A DNA stretch of 64,000 nucleotides from Lentibacillus sp. Marseille-P4043 (GTDB lineage: Bacteria; Bacillota; Bacilli; Bacillales; Amphibacillaceae): positions 1,010,245 to 1,074,244 of the forward strand of contig NZ_LT984884.1 in the NCBI RefSeq assembly GCF_900258515.1. Direction: 5' to 3'. Positions within the stretch are counted from its first letter, which is position 1. Each line of letters opens with the position of its first letter. Made by a program: the position numbers and the translations under genes. The notes under the pieces are model-generated. The model made no database searches, was not told the DNA's origin, and worked only from the letters and a program-made list of their open reading frames with translations. Below, piece by piece: positions 36,793-45,210 of the stretch.

Positions 36793-36838
36793 TTGACATA
36801 AGTGGACCTTTTGGGTTATATTACTTACATAAAGTAAT
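36793..36838 (+). promoter_or_regulatory. wrbA promoter with overlapping 19-bp dyad operator
   Basis: TTGACA (36793-36798) and TATATT (36817-36822) are 18 bp apart. ATTACTT-ACATA-AAGTAAT (36820-36838) is a perfect dyad over the -10 end and start point. TACTT/AAGTA dyads are typical of HxlR/DUF24 MarR-type quinone sensors such as YodB and CatR, which fits a quinone reductase gene. The regulator itself is not in the window. Confidence 0.7.
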
Positions 36839-36976
36839 CAAGTTGCTAAACAATAGTTATTTAATGCATCATGAATAGAAGGAGAGGTTATGTAAATTAT
36901 AAGAAAGATTGTTTTAGTTTAACTTTACTTTACTTATAAACACATCCACAATGAGATGTTTTAGGTGGTAAAAAAC

Positions 36977-37639
36977 ATGGGATTTTTAAATAAATTATTT
37001 GGGAAAACACCCCAGAAGGAGACAAATAAAATGGCAAACGTAAAATTAGCAGTAATTTATTACAGTTCAACAGGTACAAACTATCAAATGGCAAAATGGG
37101 CTGAAGAAGCCGCAACGGCAGCCGGAGCAGAAGTAAAAGTATTAAAAGCACCTGAGCTTGCACCTGAAGCAGCAATTGCATCTAACCCAGCATGGAAAGC
37201 GCATTATGATGCAACCAAAGATGTTTCTGAAGCAACCTCAGAGGACCTTGAATGGGCTGATGCTATCATCTTCAGTACAGCTACACGTTTCGGTGGCATC
37301 GCTTCTCAAATGAAGCAATTCCTTGATATGCAAGGCGGACTATGGGCACAAGGTAAACTTGTAAACAAAGTAGTAAGTGCAATGTCTTCCGCACAAAATG
37401 ATCATGGCGGCCAAGAAGCTAGCATTCTTTCGCTATATACTTCACTAATGCATTGGGGTGCTATTATCGCGGCACCTGGATATACAGATCCTGTATTATT
37501 TACAACAGGAGGAAATCCGTACGGTGCAAGTGCAACAGTTGATGCAGAAGGTAATATAGCGAATGATGTAAAATCGGCTGTAGAAGTTCAAGCTAAGCGT
37601 ACAGTAGATATTGCTGGACGTGTGAAAGCAGGAAATTAA
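36977..37639 (+). CDS. wrbA: NAD(P)H:quinone oxidoreductase, WrbA-like
   Basis: A flavodoxin-fold enzyme of 220 residues from ATG 36977, or 202 from ATG 37031. The FMN loop is YYSSTGTNYQMAKWAEE, with TRFGGIASQMKQFLD and GGQEASILSLYTSLMHWGA as in WrbA. It reduces quinones by two electrons, avoiding semiquinones. Both starts have ribosome sites: AGGTGG before 36977, and a stronger AAGGAG before 37031, where the protein would begin MANVKLAVIYYS as usual for the family. Confidence 0.9.
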   Translation: MGFLNKLFGKTPQKETNKMANVKLAVIYYSSTGTNYQMAKWAEEAATAAGAEVKVLKAPELAPEAAIASNPAWKAHYDATKDVSEATSEDLEWADAIIFSTATRFGGIASQMKQFLDMQGGLWAQGKLVNKVVSAMSSAQNDHGGQEASILSLYTSLMHWGAIIAAPGYTDPVLFTTGGNPYGASATVDAEGNIANDVKSAVEVQAKRTVDIAGRVKAGN

Positions 37640-37656
37640 TCAGTTTCATCCAAAAG

Positions 37657-37692
37657 AGCTAATCGGAGTCCGTTCCGATTAGCTCTTTTTTT
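37657..37692 (+). terminator. Terminator of wrbA
   Basis: AAGAGCTAATCGGA pairs with TCCGATTAGCTCTT followed by TTTTTT. Confidence 0.9.
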
Positions 37693-37778
37693 ATGCATCA
37701 AAAGGGTACAACACAAATTTGCCGCTCTTATATGAAATCATTTAAAATAGAGTAACAATAGAATGAAAGGTGTTTGTC

Positions 37779-38423
37779 ATGGAAAGATTAACGTTAGTTT
37801 CCTTGTTAGACGTGATTGGTGAGTTATTTTCGGATGAAATTTCAATTGCTGTATCCAATACGAGTGAATATATTTACTATCGGCCAAGTAAACGGGTTGA
37901 TTTGAAAATTAGACAAGGAGATGCCGTGAAGGAAGGGACAATTGCCCATAAGGCGTTGATGTCAAAACAAAAGGTATCGGAGTTTATCGATCGGGATATA
38001 TTTGGGGTCCCATATCATGGAATGGCTGTTCCGTTTGAGCGGAATGGGAAATTGGAAGGATGTGTCATGGCAATTTACCCAGCCTTAACAGAAGGGAAAT
38101 CAGTTGTCACCGTCAAAACAGGGGATGGCTGGAAACCGATCCCTTTTAGTAATGTGAAATATTTAGAAGTGAAGGATAGAAAAACACATGTCGTTGCCGA
38201 TGGTTGCTCGGGTACTAATAAAAACTCATTGCAGGAATTTGAATATTTATTGCCGAGGGAATCATTTGTACGCTGTCACAGGTCCTTTCTTGTTAATGTA
38301 AATCATATTAAAGAAATTTATCCGGATACACATTCGACATTTGTACTGGCAATGGACAATGGTGCAACAATTCCGGTTAGTCAATCATACTCCAGTTATT
38401 TTCGAAAATTGTTAGGGTTTTAA
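37779..38423 (+). CDS. LytTR-domain transcriptional regulator
   Basis: A 214-residue protein. The N-terminal about 110 residues form a sensor-like domain (YHGMAVPFERNGKLEGCVMA) without a phosphoacceptor receiver. The C-terminal LytTR DNA-binding domain runs from KYLEVKDRKTHV to FVRCHRSFLVNVNHIKEIYP. It may control the CoA-transferase gene downstream in the same direction, but repeats separate them. ATG 37779 follows AAAGGTG. Confidence 0.8.
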   Translation: MERLTLVSLLDVIGELFSDEISIAVSNTSEYIYYRPSKRVDLKIRQGDAVKEGTIAHKALMSKQKVSEFIDRDIFGVPYHGMAVPFERNGKLEGCVMAIYPALTEGKSVVTVKTGDGWKPIPFSNVKYLEVKDRKTHVVADGCSGTNKNSLQEFEYLLPRESFVRCHRSFLVNVNHIKEIYPDTHSTFVLAMDNGATIPVSQSYSSYFRKLLGF

Positions 38424-38464
38424 GGAAGATTGTTGTTTTTACACAATAGGTAGAAACTACGTGC

Positions 38465-38640
38465 TAATTACCGCTACGGAAATACACTTCGGTTTCCGAG
38501 AGCGTCTGTTGAGCCTCCTCAGGCAAAGACGGCGTTGGTCACAAAGGTTTCGGTGGGACGAGTAATCGCAGTCCCAAGACATGGCGACCTTAGCCTTTGT
38601 TCCTCCTCCGTACTGCGGGACCTCACCTAGGCCTTTTTTT
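38465..38640. repeat. Bacillaceae-type MITE-like element, truncated, reverse orientation
   Basis: GAGCCTCCTCAGG, GACGGCGTTGGTCA, CATGGCGACCTTAGCCTTTG and ACTGCGGGACCTCACC match, in order, the reverse complement of the element at 49303-49479. It carries an extra segment (GTGGGACGAGTAATCGCAGTC). The right end is replaced by the adjoining minisatellite. Confidence 0.75.
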
Positions 38641-38647
38641 CCGTTGG

Positions 38648-38768
38648 AGTCTTGTTCGGGACGATGTTTCCGCATTCGGGACGATGTTCTCGCTCTCGGG
38701 ACGATGTTTCCGCTCGGGACGATGTTCTCGTTTTCGGGTTGATGTTTCCGCAATTCCGGTCGATATTT
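38648..38768. repeat. Minisatellite array D, six units, reverse orientation
   Basis: Read on the minus strand it repeats AACATCGTCCCGAGAGCGAG-like units of 18-21 bp, ending in decayed AACATCAACCCG and ATATCGACCGG units. It abuts the MITE-like element and lies upstream of the CoA-transferase gene. Confidence 0.9.
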
Positions 38769-38974
38769 CTTCTTCCTGATTCAACCATTCACTTTCTATC
38801 AACTGCGAAATTTTAAGCAACAACCAATGTGAAAATTCCTTTAATAAATATGCTGTTTTAGACTGGGATTTTAATGTTCTAATCAGAAATTTCCTATCTC
38901 CAACTAGAATTCCCACTGTTTTTTTCTTGTACGTTAAAATAATTCTAATAATATTTTTAAAAGAGGGATTAAAG

Positions 38975-40489
38975 ATGGAAGATAAATTGAAACGTATTAA
39001 AAACCCTGGTCTCAAGGATCGTGTTGTTTCAGCGGAGGAAGCTGCTTCATGGATTCAAGACGGCATGACATTGGGGTTAAGTGGATTTACACGTGCCGGT
39101 GATGTGAAAGCGGTACCAACTGCATTGATTAAACGTGCTGAAAATGAGGCATTTAAAGTAAACGTTTTCACAGGTGCTTCATTAGGTTCGGATATAGATA
39201 AGTTGTTTGCTGAAGCGGGGATTATTAATAAACGCCTTCCGTTTCAAGCAGATGCTACGATGCGCAAGAAAATTAACCAAGGTGGACATTTATTTGTTGA
39301 TCATCATCTTTCACATACAGCAGAATTAGTAAGGTCAAGTGTTTTAGAGCCAATTGATTATGCAATTTTGGAAGCGGTTACTATTGAAGAAGATGGGATG
39401 ATTATTCCGACGACATCCATTGGTAATTCATCGATATTTGGAGAGCATGCGAAAAACATTGTTGTGGAGATTAATATGGCGCAATCCCCATTATTAGAAG
39501 GATTGCATGATATTTATAGTCTGGAAAAACAAGGGCAGCGTCAACCGATTCCATTAACAAAACCGGATGATCGGATTGGTACTAAGGGAATCAAGGTCGA
39601 CCCAGAAAGAATAAAGGGAATCGTGTTTACGAATCAACTGGATTCACCATCAACTATTGTTGAACCTGACCATGAAACGGAAATAATGGCACAACATTTA
39701 CTAACATTTTTACGAAAAGAAGTGAAGGCTGGGAGACTTACGGAAACCCTTGCTCCGATTCAATCTGGAATTGGCTCCGTTGCAAATGCCGTGCTTCATG
39801 GTATGATTGACTCTGAATTCAATAACTTGGAAGTTTACTCTGAAGTATTACAAGACGCGGTATTTGATTTAATTGATGCCGGAAAAGTAAACTTTGCTTC
39901 ATGTTGTTCTATCACATTGTCAGAAGCGAAGATGGCACAGGTTTTTGGATCGTTTGAAGATTATCGCGATAAGTTAATTATGCGACCACAAGAAATTTCC
40001 AATCATCCAGAAATCATTCGCCGACTCGGATTGATTTCGATTAATACAGCGTTAGAATTTGATATTTATGGGAATGTAAACTCTACACATGTTTCAGGAA
40101 CCAAAATGATGAATGGAATAGGTGGATCTGGAGACTTTGCGCGAAATGCACGTTTGGCTATTTTCGTAACAAAATCAATTGCGAAGGACGGAGATATTTC
40201 AAGTATCGTTCCATTTGCCCCGCATGTTGATCATACCGAGCATGATGTTGATGTTGTTGTAACCGAACAAGGATATGCAGATTTGCGCGGACTTGCTCCT
40301 AGAGAACGTGTTCCATTAATTATTGAAAACTGTGCACACCCTATGTACCGTGAGCAATTATGGGATTATTACAATGAGGCGCTTGAACGAGGTGGACAAA
40401 CTCCTCACGTGTTGGAGAAAGCCTTATCTTGGCACACAAATTTTGCCGAAACAGGTACGATGCGTCAGCGTGTTTTGGAAATGGTTTAA
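38975..40489 (+). CDS. Acetyl-CoA hydrolase / succinyl-CoA:acetate CoA-transferase family
   Basis: A 504-residue class I CoA-transferase. The catalytic Glu lies in YSEVLQDAVFDL (about residue 295) and the CoA-binding glycine loop in GIGGSGDFARNARL (about residue 390). Such enzymes exchange CoA between succinate or other acids and acetate. It starts at ATG 38975 after AGAGGG; the longer frame adds an unlikely hydrophobic leader. A role in acetate or acetoacetate handling linked to the carnitine genes at 56-59 kb is possible but unproven. Confidence 0.88.
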   Translation: MEDKLKRIKNPGLKDRVVSAEEAASWIQDGMTLGLSGFTRAGDVKAVPTALIKRAENEAFKVNVFTGASLGSDIDKLFAEAGIINKRLPFQADATMRKKINQGGHLFVDHHLSHTAELVRSSVLEPIDYAILEAVTIEEDGMIIPTTSIGNSSIFGEHAKNIVVEINMAQSPLLEGLHDIYSLEKQGQRQPIPLTKPDDRIGTKGIKVDPERIKGIVFTNQLDSPSTIVEPDHETEIMAQHLLTFLRKEVKAGRLTETLAPIQSGIGSVANAVLHGMIDSEFNNLEVYSEVLQDAVFDLIDAGKVNFASCCSITLSEAKMAQVFGSFEDYRDKLIMRPQEISNHPEIIRRLGLISINTALEFDIYGNVNSTHVSGTKMMNGIGGSGDFARNARLAIFVTKSIAKDGDISSIVPFAPHVDHTEHDVDVVVTEQGYADLRGLAPRERVPLIIENCAHPMYREQLWDYYNEALERGGQTPHVLEKALSWHTNFAETGTMRQRVLEMV

Positions 40490-40499
40490 TAAAGCAATG

Positions 40500-40533
40500 G
40501 GGCCTGTCTCTTAGTGAAACGGGCCCCATATCA
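40500..40533. terminator. Bidirectional terminator
   Basis: ATGGGGCCTGT pairs with ACGGGCCCCAT between convergent genes; the right side runs into ATTATTTAT. Confidence 0.75.
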
Positions 40534-40968
40534 TTATTTATCTTCCTTTTTATTTGTGTCTGGATCAATTTCCTCAGAGAATTCAGTTTGTATTTGGTTC
40601 ATCGTTCGTAAATCATGTCGTTCAAATGAAAAGTTCTCATCAATATAGGCGTGAATGAACGGTTCACAAATTGTGATGAAAAAGGCTCCTAATAAGGAAA
40701 GTGTAATCATTGGTAGGCTGCCCTCAATGAATAGACTTCCTAAAGCCCATAGTGAAAGGAATGTTAATGGAAAGTCTGCAATAGTAGCAGCAACATTGCC
40801 GAATTTACGCAGGATAAACATATCTCCGATTAGATAAGAAATCCCCGTAACAAGTAAGCTGATCCAAAACATATTAACTAACGTGGCATTGTAAAAGATC
40901 CCGAATATGGAGAAAACAGTAATGGCAATGACAATAAACTTTATACCTAATGCCTTTAAGTGGTCCAT
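40534..40968 (-). CDS. DUF2512 (YndM-like) membrane protein
   Basis: A 144-residue protein with four hydrophobic helices and a charged C-terminal tail (EEIDPDTNKKEDK). The segment DMFILRKFGNVAATIADF is typical of DUF2512. Function unknown; found in spore-forming Bacillaceae. Confidence 0.78.
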   Translation of the reverse strand: MDHLKALGIKFIVIAITVFSIFGIFYNATLVNMFWISLLVTGISYLIGDMFILRKFGNVAATIADFPLTFLSLWALGSLFIEGSLPMITLSLLGAFFITICEPFIHAYIDENFSFERHDLRTMNQIQTEFSEEIDPDTNKKEDK

Positions 40969-41105
40969 TGTATATCACATCCTTTAATTCATTCGTTTAT
41001 CCTTATTATTATTTTCAAATACAAGTAAATTATCATGACTTTTAGCGATGAAAGTATGTTCTAGGGAGAAAATCATCTTGACGAGTAAGAATATAATAAA
41101 TAAAA

Positions 41106-41122
41106 TGAATGATAATCAGTCA
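41106..41122 (+). promoter_or_regulatory. TetR operator at its own gene
   Basis: TGAATGA-TAA-TCAGTCA differs by one base from the perfect dyad TGACTGA-N3-TCAGTCA at 41762. It lies 22 nt before the tetR start, which implies autorepression. Confidence 0.75.
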
Positions 41123-41143
41123 TTATTTGAGGTGGAGGTAAAA

Positions 41144-41722
41144 ATGGAAGATAAAAAAGAGCGTATTGTTCAATCAGCAATTAAGGTTTTCTGTGAAAAA
41201 GGGATAGAGAAAACGAAAATATCGGATATTGTGAAGGGCGCGGGAATTGCCCAAGGTACATTTTATTTATATTTTCCCTCTAAATTTGCTGTCATGCCTT
41301 CTATTGCTGAAGTAATGGTTGAAAAAGAGCTTGTAGCATTAAAGGAAACAATTGATGATACAGCATCTTTTTCCAAACAACTTGAAAAGGTAGTTGATGT
41401 TGTATTCGATCTAACCAAGGATTATCGTGAAGTTTTTGCCTTGATTTATTCCGGTCTTGCTGCAACGGAATACCTGAAAGAGTGGGAAACAATTTATGCT
41501 CCGTACTATTCATGGATGAGCGAATTTTTAACCAAGGCAAAAGAAGAAGGGACCATTCGTGATACACTTCATGTTGAAAGAACAGCGGAAGTCTTAATTG
41601 GATTAATTGAATCTGTAGCAGAGCAATCTTATTTATATGCAGAGATAGATGAAAAATTAGTTGAGTTAAAAAAGAAGGAAGTAATAAATTTCACGGAGTA
41701 TGCACTGGGCTTAAAGAGCTAG
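41144..41722 (+). CDS. TetR-family repressor of the SMR efflux pair
   Basis: A 192-residue TetR protein: HTH residues ISDIVKGAGIAQGTFYLYF near residue 28-46, then a helical ligand-binding domain. ATG 41144 has GGAGGT at good spacing; the frame from 41048 adds 32 residues across the operator and is rejected. Matching operators upstream of this gene and of the SMR genes 70 nt downstream show a local repressor-efflux circuit, probably induced by cationic drugs. Confidence 0.88.
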   Translation: MEDKKERIVQSAIKVFCEKGIEKTKISDIVKGAGIAQGTFYLYFPSKFAVMPSIAEVMVEKELVALKETIDDTASFSKQLEKVVDVVFDLTKDYREVFALIYSGLAATEYLKEWETIYAPYYSWMSEFLTKAKEEGTIRDTLHVERTAEVLIGLIESVAEQSYLYAEIDEKLVELKKKEVINFTEYALGLKS

Positions 41723-41761
41723 TGCTGTGTGAAGTTGCTAGAGGGACAATACCGATAATAA

Positions 41762-41778
41762 TGACTGAACGTCAGTCA
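41762..41778 (+). promoter_or_regulatory. TetR operator upstream of the SMR genes
   Basis: TGACTGA-ACG-TCAGTCA is a perfect 7-bp-arm dyad ending 13 nt before the first SMR start codon. Confidence 0.82.
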
Positions 41779-41791
41779 GGGGGAATAAAGA

Positions 41792-42130
41792 ATGAATAAA
41801 TCATGGATATATGTTGCGTTAACCAGCTTGTTTGAATTGTTGTGGGTGTTCCTGTTGAATACTGCCTCTGTATGGTGGCATTGGGCAGTCATTGTTTTTA
41901 TGGTTCCATTGGATTTGCATTTTCTCGCAAAAGCATGTGAAAATCTGCCAACAGGAACGGTGTACGCTATTTTCGCAGCGGCGGGGACGATTGGTACAGC
42001 ATTAATGGATGTGTTTTTGTTTGGCGGACATTTAAACATAGGGAAGATTCTTTTTATGGCCGTCTTAGTTGTTGGGGTAATTGGATTAAAGCTTTCTGAT
42101 AATGATCAAACTGAAGGAGTTTTACAGTGA
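41792..42130 (+). CDS. SMR multidrug efflux subunit 1 (YkkC-like)
   Basis: A 112-residue protein with four membrane helices. The essential membrane Glu of SMR pumps is in LTSLFELLWVF (residue 15), and PTGTVYAIFAAAGTIGTA is the conserved TM3 region. Paired SMR proteins form antiparallel heterodimers that export quaternary cations by proton exchange. Its stop overlaps the start of subunit 2. Confidence 0.9.
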   Translation: MNKSWIYVALTSLFELLWVFLLNTASVWWHWAVIVFMVPLDLHFLAKACENLPTGTVYAIFAAAGTIGTALMDVFLFGGHLNIGKILFMAVLVVGVIGLKLSDNDQTEGVLQ

Positions 42131-42444
42131 TGGGTTGGATATTTATTGGTTTGGCGGCAATTTGTGAAGTGATTGGTGTATTAGGTTTGCGGCTATTCAG
42201 TCAAACTAGGACACTAAAAAATGGAACAATTTATCTTGGAGGGCTTGGTGGATCTTTTGTATTGTTGTACTTTTCATTTACGTATTTACAAGTAAGTATC
42301 GCTTATGCAGTCTTTATCGGGATTGGAACAGCTGGTGCGGTATTGTTGAATATGATTTTTTTCGGTGAGTCAAAAAGTATTTATCGAATTATGAGCCTAG
42401 TAGCGATTATCATTGGGGTAGTTGGATTGAAAGCATTATCTTAG
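42130..42444 (+). CDS. SMR multidrug efflux subunit 2 (YkkD-like)
   Basis: A 104-residue four-helix protein with the conserved Glu in AAICEVIGVLGL and SIAYAVFIGIGTAGAVLL in TM3. ATG 42130 uses the last base of the preceding stop (TGATG), with AAGGAG upstream; GTG 42127 is the alternative. Translational coupling would keep the two subunits equimolar. Confidence 0.9.
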   Translation: MGWIFIGLAAICEVIGVLGLRLFSQTRTLKNGTIYLGGLGGSFVLLYFSFTYLQVSIAYAVFIGIGTAGAVLLNMIFFGESKSIYRIMSLVAIIIGVVGLKALS

Positions 42445-42445
42445 G

Positions 42446-42478
42446 GTCAGACTCCTTTATAGGTGGCCTGACCCTTGT
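42446..42478 (+). terminator. Terminator-like hairpin after the SMR genes
   Basis: GGGTCAG pairs with CTGACCC; the T tract is weak. Confidence 0.5.
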
Positions 42479-42482
42479 GATA

Positions 42483-43487
42483 CTAATCCATTAACTCCGC
42501 AATAATCTCATACGAACGTAATCGGTCTTCATGGTTAAAAATTTGCGAGTTAATGATAAATTCATCTGCTTGTGTTTCATTTAAAAAGGCTTCTAACCCT
42601 TGTTTGACCGTTTCAGGCCCTCCGACAATGGTTGAACGTGAGTCAAGGGATTTTTCGACAGCTGCCTTCTCCATTTCCGTCCACACATCATCGATATTTT
42701 TAATTGGCGGTTGTAATTTCATTGGCTGACCTCTTCGTATGCTTAAAAATTGTTGTTGTTGCGATGTGGCAATATAATGAGCCTGTTCATCGGTGTCAGC
42801 TGCAATCACATTAACCCCAAGCATCGCATACGGTTTTTCCATTGTAGCCGATGGTTGGAAATTGCTGCGATACAAATTTAGTGCTGGAATCGTGTAATCC
42901 GGCGAAAAGTGACTAGCGAAAGAAAAAGGCATTCCCTTTTGCGCGGAAAGCTGTGCACTGAAGCCACTTGATCCAAGTAGCCAGATCGGGATATCAAGTC
43001 CTTCACCAGGAACCGCATGAACGCATTCAGTGCCGGCAAAATACCCTTGAAGTTCGTCTACTTGTAATGGAAAATCCTCTGGCCCCATATTCAGTGTCCG
43101 GCGTAATGCATAGGCTGTAGCCTGATCACTACCTGGTGCACGGCCAAGACCTAGGTCAATTCGTCCAGGAAACAATGTCTCAAGCGTACCAAACTGTTCA
43201 GCTATAACAAGTGTTGCATGATTTGGCAGCATGATACCACCTGAACCAACGCGCATATGATTTGTCGCACCAGCAATTTGACCGATAATTACGGATGTCG
43301 CTGAACTAGCGATACCAGGCATATTATGGTGCTCTGCTAACCAGTAACGGTTAAATCCCCACTCCTCAACGTGTTGTGCTAAATCAACACTATTTTGCAA
43401 TGACTGTCCCGGATCGCTTCCTTCATTAACCGGAGAAAGATCTAGAACAGATAAGGGAATATTGTTAAATGTTTTGTTTAACGTCAT
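42483..43487 (-). CDS. Luciferase-like flavin-dependent monooxygenase
   Basis: A 334-residue LLM-class TIM barrel. [20 protein letters not shown] and [20 protein letters not shown] are the family hallmarks, with [12 protein letters not shown] following. Such enzymes use FMNH2 or F420; in Bacillus they are FMN-linked. Substrate unknown. Confidence 0.88.
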   Translation of the reverse strand: MTLNKTFNNIPLSVLDLSPVNEGSDPGQSLQNSVDLAQHVEEWGFNRYWLAEHHNMPGIASSATSVIIGQIAGATNHMRVGSGGIMLPNHATLVIAEQFGTLETLFPGRIDLGLGRAPGSDQATAYALRRTLNMGPEDFPLQVDELQGYFAGTECVHAVPGEGLDIPIWLLGSSGFSAQLSAQKGMPFSFASHFSPDYTIPALNLYRSNFQPSATMEKPYAMLGVNVIAADTDEQAHYIATSQQQQFLSIRRGQPMKLQPPIKNIDDVWTEMEKAAVEKSLDSRSTIVGGPETVKQGLEAFLNETQADEFIINSQIFNHEDRLRSYEIIAELMD

Positions 43488-43629
43488 TATTGATCACTCC
43501 TTCTTTAGTAAGAAATGATACGTCCTTTGTGAAAAGTCGTCCAATGTTCCGCCTAATGATCCAGTAGAATGATTATTTATTGATTAATCTGACACTTCTG
43601 TCGTTTATTGGTGTATTATCACCTGTAAT

Positions 43630-43647
43630 CTAGTATAATTTTACTAG
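43630..43647 (+). promoter_or_regulatory. Dyad over a TATAAT box upstream of the DUF2325 gene
   Basis: CTAGTA-TAATTT-TACTAG is a perfect dyad containing TATAAT at 43634-43639, 44 nt before the start codon. It may be a repressor site; a -35 box is not clear. Confidence 0.45.
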
Positions 43648-43682
43648 ATAAACTGGATTTCGTGTTATCCTTGGAGGTGATG

Positions 43683-45119
43683 ATGATCAGTGATTTTGTG
43701 CTTAAGCATAGCTTGAAAAAATCTGCGGAGCAAAAAAGTAAACAGCTGGAAAAGAACAGAGCGCATTTTAATAAAAGTCTGCACGAGCGAAGGGCTAACT
43801 TTTCTAAATCAACCCCTATCACAACTAACGAGTCCACTCAAAGAGAAAAAAGGCTGCGAAAACGAGTGCAAAAAGAATTAAATGGTAAAGAAAAAAAGCT
43901 GGAACAAAATAAGCAAGTGATTCGTGAGCAGCGACAGAGGCTTAAAGAAAATGAAGAAACAATTGCTAAACTACAACAAGAACGGTGGGAAACAAAGCAA
44001 CAACTTTCTCAGATTCAGGGTCTTGAGGATGAATTGAATCAAAAAGACGTGACAATCAAGGAAGAAAAAGCTAAGCGAATCTTGGCAGAGCAAACAATTC
44101 AACAGTTGCAATTGGAATATGAACACACGAAGAGAAAAACGGGTGCGAATAAACTAGCACAGCTTTCGAACCAGGTAAAACAGCTAAAACAATCAAACCA
44201 ATCTCTTCGTCGTCAAGTGGAGAACCATGATTTACTATCACGACAAAAATATGGAGACCTTGAACAAGAAGTAAGGAAGCTGCATAAAGAATTACAGATC
44301 TATCGGCAACGTGAAAATCGCATTCAAAAAAATCCAATGTACCTTATGCGGTATATGCAGCAATATATCACCAGTGATTACCTTCCTGATTTACTGGAAC
44401 TAGTAGAAGATTTCATTACAATGGAAAATTTGCATCATTTTTATCGTGGACAACATAATTTGTTTTACCTGCTGATGCGACGTGTTAATTTACTCCACTA
44501 TCATTCAAAAAATAATAAAAAGCGATATCGTCTACGTCATTCGAAAAACACGAATGAAATGATGCGACTTGGTTATCTAAGTTGTGAAAACAATCGATGG
44601 TTATTTGTAGATGTTACCAAAAATGGTCAAACGAATACTTATCCAGTAACAAGAAATGTAAGTAATGAAGAACTCGTCATTGATAGACCAGTAAAGGCAT
44701 TTCTTCATCAGGAGGGCGTAACGGTTACCAAATGCTTTCAATTGGAATCGGCCTTTTCGAATAAACAGCCGATAAAAAAGAAACCGGTAAAATCAACTGC
44801 TCAAGAACGAGAATATTTATGGCTGGGTAATTTCACTGTTTTGGTGATTGGATCTCGTTTTATGAATGAATACAAATATCGTTTACAAAAACACGGTTGC
44901 TTGGTGGAATTACACAATCCCTACGAACAAAGTTTTGAGGTGCTGAAAGGGAAAATTAAACGAGCGGAAATTATCCTCGTATGCGAGCGGCATATTCCCC
45001 ATAGTATCTGGGATTATGTAGATAAAAATCAACCATTTGTTAGTGTGTTACAGCAAGATAGCAAAGATCTGATTTCCACCTTTACCTATATAACATTGCA
45101 AAGATGTGAATTGATTTAA
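43683..45119 (+). CDS. Coiled-coil protein with C-terminal DUF2325 domain
   Basis: A 478-residue protein. Residues about 10-215 are a basic, glutamine-rich coiled coil (EKRLRKRVQKELNGKEKKLE). A middle domain follows (MRYMQQYITSDYLPDLLEL, KKRYRLRHSKNTNEMMRLGY). The last 100 residues (FTVLVIGSRFMNEYKYRLQK through VCERHIPHSIWDYV) fit DUF2325, a Rossmann-like domain of unknown function. ATG 43683 has TTGGAGGTGA. It may be a DNA- or nucleotide-associated scaffold; that is inference. Confidence 0.72.
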   Translation: MISDFVLKHSLKKSAEQKSKQLEKNRAHFNKSLHERRANFSKSTPITTNESTQREKRLRKRVQKELNGKEKKLEQNKQVIREQRQRLKENEETIAKLQQERWETKQQLSQIQGLEDELNQKDVTIKEEKAKRILAEQTIQQLQLEYEHTKRKTGANKLAQLSNQVKQLKQSNQSLRRQVENHDLLSRQKYGDLEQEVRKLHKELQIYRQRENRIQKNPMYLMRYMQQYITSDYLPDLLELVEDFITMENLHHFYRGQHNLFYLLMRRVNLLHYHSKNNKKRYRLRHSKNTNEMMRLGYLSCENNRWLFVDVTKNGQTNTYPVTRNVSNEELVIDRPVKAFLHQEGVTVTKCFQLESAFSNKQPIKKKPVKSTAQEREYLWLGNFTVLVIGSRFMNEYKYRLQKHGCLVELHNPYEQSFEVLKGKIKRAEIILVCERHIPHSIWDYVDKNQPFVSVLQQDSKDLISTFTYITLQRCELI

Positions 45120-45210
45120 GCCTAAGAAAAATAAACCATTTGCAACAGCACCACACATAAAGTAGTATAGTAAGGTAGATAGAAGGCAAGTATTGAAATG
45201 AGGGTACACA

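Noticed and set aside
38465..38768. ORFs of 98 and 130 codons on the minus strand
   Set aside because: They cross a MITE-like element and array D only.
40978..41143. Guanidine riboswitch controlling the SMR pair
   Set aside because: No ACGR-type conserved core was seen; matching TetR operators explain the regulation better.
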